A stretch of DNA of 58,555 nucleotides from Enterocloster alcoholdehydrogenati (GCF_013282095.1 NZ_BLTJ01000017.1:1-58555), one strand, 5' to 3'; numbered from the stretch's first letter, positions 1-12,648 are shown. Translations and numbers: made by a program. Notes: a model not told the origin generated them from the letters alone.

Positions 1-42
1 TGTCATTTCAACTCTGTGAACCGGTTTCTTTTGTCTTGCCAT
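1..42 (-). CDS. IS256-type transposase, N-terminal fragment at window edge
   Basis: Only the first 14 codons are in the window (MARQKKPVHRVEMT), preceded by a clear TAGGAGGG ribosome binding site. From memory this start resembles IS256-family (mutator-type) transposases of Clostridia, which cut and join DNA to move the insertion sequence. The AT-rich stretch between this start and the broken alcohol dehydrogenase would hold the IS terminal repeat. The family call rests on a short peptide, so it is moderate; the start codon and ribosome binding site are seen directly. Confidence 0.5.
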   Translation of the reverse strand, partial: MARQKKPVHRVEMT

Positions 43-116
43 AGTAAAAAGCCCTCCTAATGATATTTATTTTATCATAGAAGGACCTTATCGTAGTTAA
101 TTTTACAGAAAAAGTT

Positions 117-578
117 TCACATTCTCCTTGAGGAAAATGTGTCAACTAATATTGACAATATCACAATCTCCCCAATCGGCAGACAGGGACGGCCTTCCGA
201 TGACAATTTCCATGTTAAAAAATCAAGTACATCTTCTTCCTGCAAAGCAGCAAACGCAACAGCCTTCGCCACATCCATGCAAGTGCCGCCTCCTATGCCA
301 ATAACACAACGAATCTTCTCTGTGCGGCAAAGCGCCGCACCTTCTCGTACCTTGCTAAGAAGGGGGGCAGTAACTCCCTTGAAATCCACATAGTCAATTT
401 TCTGTTCATCAAATGCTTCTATCAGTTCATCGTAATATCCATTTTTCTGAAAGCTGCTGCCACCCATAACCAGCAGAACCTTTCCTCCAACCTGCTTGAT
501 TTCATTTAAAAATTCTTCCTGCCTGTTCTCACCAAAGATCAACTTTGTAGGCGGCGCTGTATAAATAAAGTCATTCAT
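117..578 (-). pseudogene. Truncated iron-containing alcohol dehydrogenase
   Basis: The N-terminal part of a group III (Fe) alcohol dehydrogenase, an NAD(P)-dependent enzyme interconverting alcohols and aldehydes. The start MNDFIY is chosen because GGAAAGGAAGA precedes it. The glycine-rich nucleotide motif GIGGGTCMDVAKA is present. Family members are about 380 residues, but this frame diverges after the CLPIGEIV segment and stops at about 154 residues, so the metal-binding C-terminal domain is absent. The break lies next to the IS256-like start at the left edge, so IS insertion is the likely cause. It cannot be functional as seen. Confidence 0.85.
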
Positions 579-730
579 TCCAAATCTTCCTTTCCCAATC
601 GCATGATGTTTTTCGTTCAAAGCAATTATAAATGCAACAACTTGTGTAATTGGCAGCGCTAACCACACACCTGCCATGCAGATAAATGATAAAAGTTATG
701 TATCTAATTATAATAGTTTAGCAAAACATA

Positions 731-1276
731 TCAGTTTAGCGTTTTTCCCATTTCAAAGGCTTTCTTAAATGCTGTCATTTCTGTCACATCGCCTTTTTCT
801 GCCGCTCCACATCCGGCAATAATCCCCGCCTCATTCACATTCTCAAAGCAGGAGATAAATCCCCGGAATCCGGCGATTGCAGTCTGGATATATTCTTCCG
901 TTGGAGCTGCGCTGGCTGTAATGAAATAAGCAGCCTTATTCTTCACTTCCTGTTCCCTGGCATAAAAGCGATCTATCGCTGTTTTCATCTGTGCCGTCAG
1001 GCTGTAAAAGTAAACCGGTGAAGAAATCACAAGCACATCCGCCGCAATGACCTTCTGGATCATTTCCTCGAAATCATCCTTCTCCTTAAAAACACAGTTC
1101 CCCTCATGGCTACGGCAATAATCGCAAGCTACACAGGGATGGATATTTTTATCCTTCAAATAAATCTTTTCCACCTCATGTCCGTTTTCTCTTGCTCCAC
1201 GAATAAATTCATCACACAGCAGATCGGTATTTCCGTTCTTCCGGGGACTCCCCTGTAAAATCACTATTTTCTTCAT
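731..1276 (-). CDS. NAD(P)H-dependent FMN reductase / flavodoxin-fold protein
   Basis: A 181-residue cytoplasmic flavodoxin-fold oxidoreductase. The FMN phosphate loop GSPRKNGNT lies at residues 9-17, followed by a CVACDYCRSHEGNC cysteine pair near 48-61 (typical of the iron-sulfur flavoprotein/FMN reductase branch), then SSPVYFYS, which contacts the isoalloxazine ring. Length is normal. It is transcribed in the same direction as the MarR gene just upstream, a common pairing for redox-responsive reductases; that regulatory link is inference. The substrate is not deducible. Confidence 0.85.
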   Translation of the reverse strand: MKKIVILQGSPRKNGNTDLLCDEFIRGARENGHEVEKIYLKDKNIHPCVACDYCRSHEGNCVFKEKDDFEEMIQKVIAADVLVISSPVYFYSLTAQMKTAIDRFYAREQEVKNKAAYFITASAAPTEEYIQTAIAGFRGFISCFENVNEAGIIAGCGAAEKGDVTEMTAFKKAFEMGKTLN

Positions 1277-1408
1277 AATTTATCACCTTTCTTTTCTTAT
1301 TTTATCTGAAATTTTCTCCCCATTATGTCAGTTCTGCAAATGGTTTTTCTTCATTAGTAGTATGATTTTTGTATCGTCCATTTGGGGACTATTTGCTTGA
1401 AAAATGGA

Positions 1409-1848
1409 TTACCCATTTTTCATATCCTCCCTACAGCTATTGATATAAGTCCTCGTAAGGGAAAGCAGCATTTCTCGCTGTTCCGCTGTCAGTTTTCCCA
1501 TCGCATTCCGTTCGCTTTCCTGAACGCGAGATATAATTTCTTCTGCTCTTTTTTTCCTTCTTCCGTAAAATCAACCGTCTTTGTACGCCGGTCTTCTGGC
1601 AATTCTTCCAATTTTACCCAGTCTCTCCTCAAAAATGAAGTAATCACCGCATTGACTGTCTGTTTAGGTAAAAAGCAATTTTCTGCAATCTCTTTCTGTG
1701 TAGCATTCTCATTTCTACACAACTCGCTGAGAATAGAAAGACTGGTATACGATAGCCCTACTGATTTCGCATATTCTTCGTATGCCGCATTCCACTCATG
1801 CAAAAGACCGCAGTATTGTGTAATCTGGCTTTGCACGTCTTTTTTCAT
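1409..1848 (-). pseudogene. MarR-family regulator with C-terminal frameshift
   Basis: A winged-helix MarR repressor. The start MKKDVQ is preferred over the upstream ATG because TTGGAGGCAGATT precedes it. The wing helix region (TQKEIAENCFLPKQTVN) and the DRRTK wing are intact. The frame closes early at 1489 with KANGMRWEN, but the neighbouring frame continues the normal MarR ending (QESERNAMGKLTAEQ, then LLSLTRTYINS) to a stop at 1409. One base is gained, or two lost, near 1530-1550. The lost part is the C-terminal dimerization helix. It may be a sequencing error or a true lesion. Confidence 0.75.
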
Positions 1849-1877
1849 AATCTGCCTCCAATAAGTCCTTTTTAGTA

Positions 1878-1927
1878 TAGTCCGAAATAAGACTAATTTG
1901 AGTATATCATTTTTGCTCATTTGTCAA
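1878..1927 (-). promoter_or_regulatory. marR promoter with palindromic candidate operator
   Basis: On the minus strand TTGACA (1922-1927) precedes TATACT (1901-1906), with a short 15-bp spacer. Just downstream lies TAGTC-TTATTTCG-GACTA (1878-1895), a perfect 5-bp inverted repeat. Its place between promoter and start fits autorepression by MarR; this is inference. Confidence 0.45.
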
Positions 1928-1956
1928 CGCCAAAATTACATTTTTGTAGTCGGCGC

Positions 1957-2787
1957 TTACTTTTCAGGTGCAAGCGGTCCATAGAAATAGCTGGCAGTCG
2001 CACCACCATCAATCAGGAAATCAGCTCCAGTAATAAAAGCTCCTTTATCGCTCATCAAAAGTTCCGCCACATTTGCAATCTCGTCCGCTGTTCCCGGACG
2101 TCCTGCCGTACATTTTGCAAACATATTTTTATAGAAATCTCCCCTTGGGCCGTTAAACTCATCAATGGCAAGTGGTGTTACCACGATTCCCGGCGAAATG
2201 GAATTGATACGCGCGCCTTTTTCGCCCCATTTCACTGCTTCCGCCATTACGCGTTTTTCATTGCAGCGCTTTGCCATTTGATACGCATGGAGCGTATCCT
2301 TGATATTCTCCGGCTGTAAGATATTGAGACTAAGCAGTTCTTCGGCAGGAGTCACCGCCAGCTGCTCATCCTCCTCCGGTGTAAGGGCAGGCATCCGGTG
2401 CCCGGACTGGCTGGAGATGGTAACGCCCACGCCGCCTGCCTGAATGACTTTTCCTACTTCCTCCAAAAGCACAGCTGTTCCGTAAAGGTCTACTTTTAGA
2501 ATTGCTTCGATTGGAGCCTGACTGGGGGATACTCCGGCTGCATTTACCAGCATGGCAATCTCCCCGTATTTCTGTGCCTCTGCAATCAGGTTCTGAATGG
2601 ACTTTCTGGAAGACAGATCCATCTCCATGGCGGTTACATCAAATCCTGCGTCCGCCATAATTCTTTCAATGGCTCTGGCATTCTCCAGTTTCTTATCCCC
2701 GATCACAATCTTTTTTCCATATCCCATACGGCGCGCGATGGCCATGCCAATCTGGCCTGCGCCTACTAAAATCATTACATCTTTCAC
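1957..2787 (-). CDS. Short-chain dehydrogenase/reductase (SDR)
   Basis: An NAD(P)-dependent oxidoreductase with a Rossmann fold. The glycine motif GAGQIGMA is at the N terminus, and the YQMAK motif (catalytic Tyr and Lys) is followed by INSISPGIV. The start is taken as GTG (VKDVMILV) because AGAGGAGTG lies 8 bases upstream; the longer ATG start has no such site. At 276 residues the length is normal. The C-terminal GAFITGADFLIDGGAT is the usual SDR ending. It stands last in the minus-strand run of redox genes. Substrate unknown. Confidence 0.85.
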   Translation of the reverse strand: MKDVMILVGAGQIGMAIARRMGYGKKIVIGDKKLENARAIERIMADAGFDVTAMEMDLSSRKSIQNLIAEAQKYGEIAMLVNAAGVSPSQAPIEAILKVDLYGTAVLLEEVGKVIQAGGVGVTISSQSGHRMPALTPEEDEQLAVTPAEELLSLNILQPENIKDTLHAYQMAKRCNEKRVMAEAVKWGEKGARINSISPGIVVTPLAIDEFNGPRGDFYKNMFAKCTAGRPGTADEIANVAELLMSDKGAFITGADFLIDGGATASYFYGPLAPEK

Positions 2788-2922
2788 AAAAATCACTCCT
2801 CTTCTGTTTAATAAGCAAAACTTATCTGGAAACGTTCTATCCATCCTTCCCAAACAAACTGTATTCGTCTCTTCCTATGTCTGCTCATTCATCATAAGGT
2901 ACAAATTCGTTCAAATTTTCTC

Positions 2923-3651
2923 CTATACTGACTGTTGAGAAACCTTATACCGCAGCCATACACTGCCGCCATCTTTTACCTCGGCACTTTGCAGTTCAAA
3001 GCCTACTGCTTTATTGCAGGATAAGCCGTCACGTACTCCAAAAAGGGACGGCGTATCCAAAGATCCATCTGCCGCTGCTGCAATAACAAGACTCACTTCA
3101 TCACACATTCCTGCCTGAATGAAAGACCAGTTCAAGATTCCACCACCGCCTAACATCAGTGTTTCAATACCAAATAGATTTTTCAGCTTGCTCATTGCCA
3201 GTTCGTAGTCCAGCGCTTCGGCTCCGGCGATAATGTAGGAAATTCCCAGTCTCCGCAGAAAATCCTTATATGCATTGGAAGCCTTTTCTGTCAGTACCTC
3301 GATCACATGAGCTGTTGTATCCACATAAGTAAGCGTGCTGTTTTTCCATCCAAGCCTGCCGGACGGATCAACGGAAACATAATACATTCCCGCCTGTTTC
3401 GCAATATAATCTCCCTCTGGCACCAAAGGTGCCTGTTCATTCAGCTCCGGCTTTTCATAAAAGGTAAAATTATCATCTGTGGTAATACGCCCCGACAGCC
3501 ATCCTTGATGTTTATAATAGGGATTTTTGCCAAAGGAAATATGATAAAACACATCGCCCGCTGCATTTCCCTCTGGTGTTTCCATATAAGGCCCCATGAT
3601 TTTCCCATCAAGGGAAGTCATCATGTGACAGAAAATATAAGGTCTGTTCAT
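2923..3651 (-). CDS. RibD C-terminal / dihydrofolate reductase-like protein
   Basis: A 242-residue protein of the RibD-C family, which uses NADPH to reduce pterin or ribosylamino-pyrimidine compounds. It has the N-terminal signature MTSLDGKI and the glycine-rich LMLGGGGILN nucleotide-binding segment near residue 160. There is no deaminase domain, so it is a stand-alone RibD-C paralogue rather than a riboflavin enzyme. Such copies often sit in redox or stress clusters in Firmicutes. A GAGGAG site precedes the start. It follows the hydrolase gene by 12 bases, so co-transcription is likely. Confidence 0.8.
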   Translation of the reverse strand: MNRPYIFCHMMTSLDGKIMGPYMETPEGNAAGDVFYHISFGKNPYYKHQGWLSGRITTDDNFTFYEKPELNEQAPLVPEGDYIAKQAGMYYVSVDPSGRLGWKNSTLTYVDTTAHVIEVLTEKASNAYKDFLRRLGISYIIAGAEALDYELAMSKLKNLFGIETLMLGGGGILNWSFIQAGMCDEVSLVIAAAADGSLDTPSLFGVRDGLSCNKAVGFELQSAEVKDGGSVWLRYKVSQQSV

Positions 3652-3663
3652 CCTGCACTCCTC

Positions 3664-4617
3664 CTACTTCATTCCATCTGTAAAAAAACGTTCCAACTTA
3701 TCAAAGGGAATTTTATCCACTCTGTCATACAAATCCACATGATTGCTTCCCGGCACTACGAAAAGTTCTTTCGGCTCCGCCGCCTGTTTATAAGCATCTT
3801 CACTAAAATAGCGGGAATGTGCCCGCTCTCCAATGATAAACAAAACCGGCCTCGGTGAAATTCTGTCAATCTTACTAAGCAGAGGGAAGTTCATAAAAGA
3901 CATGGAACTTGTCAATGTAAACTGTGTGATAGAGTTTGGATGATACCCTCTCGGTGTCGAATAAAACTCGCCAAATTCCCTGCCAATGGGGTCTGTATTT
4001 TCGTCAAACCCAATGGGAGCACCACGCATTGACATTCGAGGCTCATTCCCTTCAAAATCAGCATACCTTGCCTCTGCCATTGCTTCCAGTGTTTCGGTCC
4101 ACATTTCCTTTGTCATAGAATCCCCAAAGCCCTGTGACATATTTCGGGAAATATCATACATACTTACCGTGGCTACTGCCTTAATACGAATGTCCACCTG
4201 CGCTGCACTCAAGGCAAAACCACCACTGCCGCAGATTCCGATTACTCCAATTTTATCCCGGTCAACAAAGGAACGGGTTCCCATGAAATCCACTGCTGCA
4301 CTGAAATCTTCCACAAAAAAATCCGGTGAAGAAATATGTCTCGGCATACCGCTGCTATATCCATTAAAAGACGGATCAAATGCCAGAGCAGCAAATCCTC
4401 GTTTTGCCATCTCCTGCGCATAGATTCCGGCTCCCTGCTCTTTTACGCCACCATAAGGAGGTCCTACAATAACCGCCGGATGTCTTTTCTCCATGTTTAG
4501 ATCCTTTGCCAAATACAAATCAGCAGCAATCGTAATTCCATATCGGTTTTTATAGGTAACCGGCTTTCTCAAAACCTGATTATCCAATTCAAAAATGTAA
4601 TTATCTTTGTTTGTCAT
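3664..4617 (-). CDS. Alpha/beta hydrolase with cysteine nucleophile
   Basis: An alpha/beta-hydrolase-fold enzyme of about 317 residues related to dienelactone hydrolase and YcjY-like proteins. The nucleophile elbow reads GICGSGGF, so the nucleophile is Cys rather than Ser, as in dienelactone hydrolases. GSNHVDLYD near the C terminus supplies the catalytic His. VGPPYGGVKEQG is the oxyanion loop. The second in-frame ATG is preferred because AAGGGAG sits 9 bases before it. No signal peptide. It shares the operon with the RibD-like and esterase genes. Substrate unknown. Confidence 0.75.
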   Translation of the reverse strand: MTNKDNYIFELDNQVLRKPVTYKNRYGITIAADLYLAKDLNMEKRHPAVIVGPPYGGVKEQGAGIYAQEMAKRGFAALAFDPSFNGYSSGMPRHISSPDFFVEDFSAAVDFMGTRSFVDRDKIGVIGICGSGGFALSAAQVDIRIKAVATVSMYDISRNMSQGFGDSMTKEMWTETLEAMAEARYADFEGNEPRMSMRGAPIGFDENTDPIGREFGEFYSTPRGYHPNSITQFTLTSSMSFMNFPLLSKIDRISPRPVLFIIGERAHSRYFSEDAYKQAAEPKELFVVPGSNHVDLYDRVDKIPFDKLERFFTDGMK

Positions 4618-4641
4618 ATCCACCATCTCCCTTATCCATTT

Positions 4642-5703
4642 TTATTCATGTTTCATATTCCTTTCCCAAAATGAAACAGCCTGCTCCATCCATCCTTCTG
4701 CCGGTGTTCCTGTCCCAACGCCAAAGCCATGCTGTGTATGCTTCAAAATATGACATTCTACGGGGATTCCTGCCTCTTCCATTTCTTCTGCCCGCTCCCT
4801 CACATCACGCCATGGAACAATCCAGTCCTCGGTTCCCACAATAAAATACGCCGCCGGATCGCTGGCTGTAAAATCCGGATTGCCTGCATAATAGGTATAG
4901 GCGATCATAGCTGCCGCCGGAGACAAAAGCTCCTGCGGACGGCGGATACCACCTTCACCATAGGTCACATTGCTGCACATTCTTGCCCCTGCGGAACCGC
5001 CCCACAAGGAATAATTGTCCTTCGCAACTCCTAGTTCCTCTGCGTGAGACTGAATATAATGCACAGCTGCAATTAAATCCCGGCTGGCAACCGTCTCTCC
5101 CTGGCCCACACGGTATTTCAAAACAAAGGCATTATAACCGCTTTTATTCAGCTCCATTGCAAGGGGAAAACCTTCATGCAGAGAACCCACATAATAAAAA
5201 CCGCCGCCCGGACAGATTACAGCAAAAGGCTTTCCCGGCTCCCCTCTCAGGAAAAATAACCCGGTCAGTTCCTTTGATGGATCATCCTCTTTTTCCTTAT
5301 CTGTATAAATATCATAGAATACCTGAAAGCCTGCATTCCTGTCGTCAATCATGCGGTTTACCCCATCCACCATAGACTGGGCATCTCTGTTTGTATGCCA
5401 CAAGTGGAGTTCCGGCGCATCCCGCATGGTCATGTTCCGGGAATATCTGCGGTTCCCATCCCACGGAAAAATCAGATGTCCCCAGTTGTCAAAGGCAGGA
5501 TGATCCATCACATCATAAATCCGGCTGCTAAGTGTAATATGCTCATATGCTTTATGATCTGTTTTCATTACTGATCCCTCCTCTTCTGCTTGGTTTGCTT
5601 TCTTCAAAATAGATTTGTCTGTCTGTATTTTGCAACCACCGAAAACAGGCGTTAAAAATATGAGGATTGGTATGCCTATACCTATTGAAAATTTTTTAAC
5701 CAT
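4642..5703 (-). CDS. Lipoprotein alpha/beta hydrolase (esterase/xylanase-like)
   Basis: A 353-residue protein with an N-terminal hydrophobic segment ending in FGGC, an acceptable lipobox, so it may be a membrane-anchored extracytoplasmic esterase. The oxyanion motif CPGGGFYYVG and nucleophile elbow WGGSAGARM identify the BD-FAE/acetyl-esterase branch; HTQHGFG supplies the catalytic His. A second start, MKTDHK, lies behind a GAGGAGGGATCAGTA site and would give a shorter cytoplasmic form, so localization is uncertain. It is 15 bases upstream of the next hydrolase gene. Role could be deacetylation of dietary glycans; this is inference. Confidence 0.7.
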   Translation of the reverse strand: MVKKFSIGIGIPILIFLTPVFGGCKIQTDKSILKKANQAEEEGSVMKTDHKAYEHITLSSRIYDVMDHPAFDNWGHLIFPWDGNRRYSRNMTMRDAPELHLWHTNRDAQSMVDGVNRMIDDRNAGFQVFYDIYTDKEKEDDPSKELTGLFFLRGEPGKPFAVICPGGGFYYVGSLHEGFPLAMELNKSGYNAFVLKYRVGQGETVASRDLIAAVHYIQSHAEELGVAKDNYSLWGGSAGARMCSNVTYGEGGIRRPQELLSPAAAMIAYTYYAGNPDFTASDPAAYFIVGTEDWIVPWRDVRERAEEMEEAGIPVECHILKHTQHGFGVGTGTPAEGWMEQAVSFWERNMKHE

Positions 5704-5742
5704 ATAATTATTCTTTCAAGCACAGCAGACTGCATTCTTATT

Positions 5743-6753
5743 TTACCGAAGCGGTTTTTTCTTTAAAAAACTTTTTCCTTCCATCTCCACATGGCCCCTA
5801 TGTCCATAGATGGTGCAACCAGCCAACGCAGTTTCCAGAGCGTTAAATTCTTCCTCCGTAAACATAACCTGAACTGCACTAAGATTTTCTAATATACGGG
5901 GTTTGTTTTTGGAGCCTGGAATCGGTACTACATTAGGATATTTGTGTAGCATCCATGCAAGGGAAATCTGTGCGTTCGTGGCATCTTTTTTTCCGGCATA
6001 TTCCTGAATAATATTGAGGATTGGCTGATTGCCGGCAATATTTTCTTTTGTCAGCTGCGGCACCCAGTTTCTCACATCGTCCACCTTTTCAAATTCAGTA
6101 TGGACGGTAATCTTACCGGAAAGCAGACCGCTGGCAATCGGAGAAAACGGTACAACACCAATCCCCCGTTCCAGGCAGTATGGAAAAATATCATCTTCAC
6201 AATCCCGTTCCAGAATATTATAAAGGTTTTGTACAGCTGAAACCGGCGTAACCTGATCTGCCCTTTTTAGGGTATCAGCAGATACCTGCGACAATCCCCA
6301 TCCGCGAATCAGTCCCTCTTCCATCAGCCGTCCCATAGCCTCCGCTACCTCTTCCACCGGAACCCGGTCGCTGACACGATGCAGGTAATACAGATCTACA
6401 TAATCCGTCTGAAGCCGCTTCAGTGATTTTATCAAGTGGCTTTTTGCCACCCCATAAATATCCTGTCCTTCCTCAGTTTCTTCTGGTTTGAAATGGAACT
6501 TTGTAGCAAACACGGCTCCGCTCCGCACATCTTTTAACGCTTCGCCAAGAATCTCCTCGTTGTGGCCTTCATAATACAGCTGTGCACCATAGGCCTCTGC
6601 CGTATCAAAGAAAGTACATCCATAATCAAAAGCTGCCCGAATCGCTTCCATGCTGTACTGCCGTTCCGGAATTTTCCCATAACCGTGGGAAAAAGCCATG
6701 GTACCCATTCCTATTTTAGAGACTTCAATCGTTCCAAGTTTTCTTTTTTCCAT
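5743..6753 (-). CDS. Aldo/keto reductase (AKR, YhdN/perakine-reductase-like)
   Basis: An NADPH-dependent (beta/alpha)8 barrel of 336 residues. The start MEKRKLGTIEV follows GGAGGGATACAG; the longer frame start lacks a site. Catalytic residues are visible as FDTAEAYG (Asp, Tyr) near residue 50 and ATKFHF (Lys) near 85, with VPIPGSKNKPRI the cofactor phosphate site near 290. It reduces aldehydes or ketones; the substrate is not predictable. The PNPOx-like gene lies 39 bases upstream on the same strand. Confidence 0.85.
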   Translation of the reverse strand: MEKRKLGTIEVSKIGMGTMAFSHGYGKIPERQYSMEAIRAAFDYGCTFFDTAEAYGAQLYYEGHNEEILGEALKDVRSGAVFATKFHFKPEETEEGQDIYGVAKSHLIKSLKRLQTDYVDLYYLHRVSDRVPVEEVAEAMGRLMEEGLIRGWGLSQVSADTLKRADQVTPVSAVQNLYNILERDCEDDIFPYCLERGIGVVPFSPIASGLLSGKITVHTEFEKVDDVRNWVPQLTKENIAGNQPILNIIQEYAGKKDATNAQISLAWMLHKYPNVVPIPGSKNKPRILENLSAVQVMFTEEEFNALETALAGCTIYGHRGHVEMEGKSFLKKKPLR

Positions 6754-6792
6754 CTGTATCCCTCCATTTTTCCAGCAATTCCCCAACTGCCA

Positions 6793-7179
6793 TCAATCCT
6801 CTAATGTGATTGGTTCCGCATCAAAGGAATATACAACCGATTTCATATCCGCAAGATAGTAAGGCGCCATTTCTTCATAAGAATATACGTCTTTCAAAGC
6901 CGGTAATGTGTCAAACATCGCTTTCTTTGCCTCATCGGACTCATCCATTACCGCCTTTCCGGTAATGCGGATCCATTTTCCCTCTGCCATGCCGGAAATT
7001 GCAACGCTTGGATTTTCAAGCATCTGCCGGTACATCTCCTTTTGGCTGCTAGTTTCAAAATAAACCTTTCCATGATAAGCAATGACGGAATTGATCGGAC
7101 GTACTCTTGCCTCAGTTCCGTCCACACTGGCATGATAAAATACCTTTGCTTTCTTTAAGAAATCAATCGTCTGACTCAT
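6793..7179 (-). CDS. Pyridoxamine 5'-phosphate oxidase-family flavin protein
   Basis: A 128-residue split-barrel protein of the PNPOx-like family, binding FMN or a related cofactor. MSQTIDFLKK is chosen as the start because GGAGGTAAAACT lies directly upstream. Typical features are RPINSVIAYHGKVYFET (strand and cofactor-contact region) and GKWIRITGKAV. True PdxH enzymes are longer, so this is a small general flavin reductase or heme-pocket protein rather than a vitamin B6 enzyme. It begins 28 bases after the glucosidase gene. Confidence 0.75.
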   Translation of the reverse strand: MSQTIDFLKKAKVFYHASVDGTEARVRPINSVIAYHGKVYFETSSQKEMYRQMLENPSVAISGMAEGKWIRITGKAVMDESDEAKKAMFDTLPALKDVYSYEEMAPYYLADMKSVVYSFDAEPITLED

Positions 7180-7207
7180 AGTTTTACCTCCATTTTTTTC
7201 AAATTTT

Positions 7208-10565
<3,358 letters not shown>

Positions 10566-10591
10566 AAAGATTCACCTCCCCAGTATGTTCA

Positions 10592-11155
10592 TCACTCTGC
10601 CAGTTCAATCAGAACATCATAACTGCCGTCCAAATCGGAAATCTGTGAAAGTTCGCAATCAATCACTCCGATATTTACAAGATTTCCATACTGTTCAGAG
10701 ATTTCTTCATCATCAAACAGAATGGTAAACCATGGAACATCTGTACCAATCGCAATATCGCCGTTCAGCCAGCCGTACCGTTCATCTTCTTCATCAAAAG
10801 GAAGGTTTTCTCCCATTGAACCGCAGAAATCATGAGAATATCTGCTTTCATGTACCGTCAGCGGCAGCATTTCGATAAACGCCTTGGCTGTTGTGCTGTC
10901 ATTCAGGATTCCCGGAATCACCGTATCTCCAAAGTGCATATTGATTCTTGTACCCTCTTCCAAAACTCTGGTAGGCATAAACTGGTCATCCGTCTGCATC
11001 TGCGCTCCATCGGAAGCTACTCGTTTTATTTCTTTCATTTCCGTATCCTCACTTTCCTCATTTTCTGTTTCTTCGGTTCCCGGAGTGCTGGTTCCGCAGG
11101 CTGCCAGAGAAAGCGCCATAGCACACACCAACAACATTGATAAAAATTTTTTCAT
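10592..11155 (-). CDS. Cyclophilin-like lipoprotein
   Basis: A short secreted lipoprotein: a hydrophobic signal ends in the lipobox LAAC, followed by an acidic Thr/Glu-rich linker, then a cyclophilin-like fold (INMHFGDTVIPGIL and GDIAIGTDVPWF are the recognisable strands). These single-domain proteins are not proven prolyl isomerases. They recur beside flavodoxin and aldo/keto reductase genes in Clostridia, as here. The second ATG is preferred because GGAGGCG is 8 bases before it. Function unknown; likely cell-surface. Confidence 0.75.
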   Translation of the reverse strand: MKKFLSMLLVCAMALSLAACGTSTPGTEETENEESEDTEMKEIKRVASDGAQMQTDDQFMPTRVLEEGTRINMHFGDTVIPGILNDSTTAKAFIEMLPLTVHESRYSHDFCGSMGENLPFDEEDERYGWLNGDIAIGTDVPWFTILFDDEEISEQYGNLVNIGVIDCELSQISDLDGSYDVLIELAE

Positions 11156-11167
11156 CTTCATCGCCTC

Positions 11168-12019
11168 CTATTCATGGATCTTCCATCCGTTCAGCCACTT
11201 TGCTGTTTCAGCCGCACTGTGATCAATGATCTCACTGTGTCCCAGATCCAGGCTGCTGATTGCTGCCATATCCTCCTCACTCAAAGAGAAATCCCAGATC
11301 TGTAAATTCTCCTCTATACGCTCTTTATGGATAGATTTTGGAATGATTACCACCCCACGCTGGGTATTCCAGCGGAGAACCACCTGTGCCACCGTTTTTC
11401 CATATTTCTGCGCAATCGAAGTTAAGATTTCGTTGGTAAAGATCCCATGCTTTCCTTCTGCCAATGGTCCCCAGGCTTCCGGCACTACGCCAAATTCCTT
11501 CATATTCTCCAGCGCCTCTGTCTGTTGGAAGAATGGATGCAGCTCCACCTGGTTTACCATAGGCTTAATCCGTGCATTAACACAAAGGTCAGCCAGACGC
11601 TCCGGATAAAAGTTGCATACACCAATGGCGCGAATCTTTCCTTCTTCATACAATTCTTCCAGGGCACGCCAGGAGCCATAGTAATCATTCATAGGCTGGT
11701 GAATCAGATACAGGTCGAGATAATCAAGCCCCAGCTTGTCCAGCGAAGTCTGGAACGCCTTTTTGGCATTTTCATATCCTGCATCCTGAATCCAGAGCTT
11801 TGTGGTAATGAACAGCTCCTTGCGGGGAATACCGCTTTTTTTGATTGCTGCTCCCACTGCTTCTTCATTAAAATAAGCGGCGGCTGTATCAATCAGACGG
11901 TATCCTGCTGCAAGCGCATCTCTGACTGCCTGCTCACAAACCTCTGCTTCCGGTACCTGAAAAACACCAAATCCCTCCATCGGCATTTCTACACCATTCC
12001 TTAATTTTCTTGTTTCCAT
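11168..12019 (-). CDS. Aldo/keto reductase (2,5-diketogluconate reductase-like)
   Basis: A 283-residue [17 protein letters not shown] carries the catalytic Asp and Tyr (about residues 42-55), ITTKLW the Lys and LIHQP the His. [13 protein letters not shown] is the NADPH phosphate-binding segment. Length and motif set match the AKR5 group, which reduces ketoaldonates, methylglyoxal and similar carbonyls. The stop of the flavodoxin gene lies 3 bases before its start, so the two form an operon under the region read divergently by LysR. Confidence 0.87.
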   Translation of the reverse strand: METRKLRNGVEMPMEGFGVFQVPEAEVCEQAVRDALAAGYRLIDTAAAYFNEEAVGAAIKKSGIPRKELFITTKLWIQDAGYENAKKAFQTSLDKLGLDYLDLYLIHQPMNDYYGSWRALEELYEEGKIRAIGVCNFYPERLADLCVNARIKPMVNQVELHPFFQQTEALENMKEFGVVPEAWGPLAEGKHGIFTNEILTSIAQKYGKTVAQVVLRWNTQRGVVIIPKSIHKERIEENLQIWDFSLSEEDMAAISSLDLGHSEIIDHSAAETAKWLNGWKIHE

Positions 12020-12022
12020 TTT

Positions 12023-12532
12023 TCATTCTCCTTTCAACCATTCTGTTATTGCTTCTTTTGCAAAATGAACACCTGCCCCTGAAAGCGCCAGTCCATTTTT
12101 TATCTCGGAATCGGGACACATCCGTTTTATATCCTCCAGGCTGTGTCCCATGCCACTGCCTTCGTGGGTGCAAAAAGGATAAATCCTTTTCCCTTCCAGC
12201 CTGCACCCTTCTAAAAAGGTAAATACCGGCATCGGCATGGTTCCCCAATAATTGGGAAATCCTAAATAAATAACCTCATATTTTTTTACATCCGGAAGTG
12301 GATGCTTTAATGCCGGTCTTGCCTGCCTGCGTTGATCTGCTTTGGTTTCTTCCAGACATTCTGAATAATCCCTGGAATATTCTAAAAGCGGTTCTATCTT
12401 ATACAGATCAGCGCCTGTAATCTCCTGTATCATCTTTGCTGCTATTTCTGTATTTCCCACTTCCAGATTGACAATGTTTCCATTCACATAATTTTCACCT
12501 GGCCGCGAGAAATACGCGATCAATTCAGCCAT
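12023..12532 (-). CDS. Flavodoxin
   Basis: A 169-residue flavodoxin, an FMN electron carrier. It opens with ELIAYFSRPGENY, the phosphate loop in a clostridial variant, and has FPNYWGTMPMPVFTFLE, the ring-binding loop typical of the long flavodoxin_4 group. The first gene of the minus-strand run, it is divergent from lysR. The AGGAGGGATATAGAAA site is clear. It probably supplies reducing power to one of the linked reductases; partner unknown. Confidence 0.85.
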   Translation of the reverse strand: MAELIAYFSRPGENYVNGNIVNLEVGNTEIAAKMIQEITGADLYKIEPLLEYSRDYSECLEETKADQRRQARPALKHPLPDVKKYEVIYLGFPNYWGTMPMPVFTFLEGCRLEGKRIYPFCTHEGSGMGHSLEDIKRMCPDSEIKNGLALSGAGVHFAKEAITEWLKGE

Positions 12533-12564
12533 TTTCTATATCCCTCCTTCCTTTCTATGCCCTC

Positions 12565-12634
12565 ATTATAATCCATCTATCCTTGACAGAGAATTTCAAA
12601 AAAGGTAGAATAGTGTCAACCAACAGTTGATACT
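12565..12634. promoter_or_regulatory. Divergent flavodoxin/lysR promoters with LysR-type palindrome
   Basis: Plus strand: TTGACA (12583-12588), 17-bp spacer, TAGAAT (12606-12611) drives lysR. The palindrome AGTGTCAAC-5-GTTGATACT (12612-12634, one mismatch) starts right after the -10. Minus strand: TATAAT (12565-12570) with a poor -35 for the flavodoxin operon, as expected for an activator-dependent promoter. Confidence 0.65.
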
Positions 12635-12648
12635 AAGGAGGGATCATC

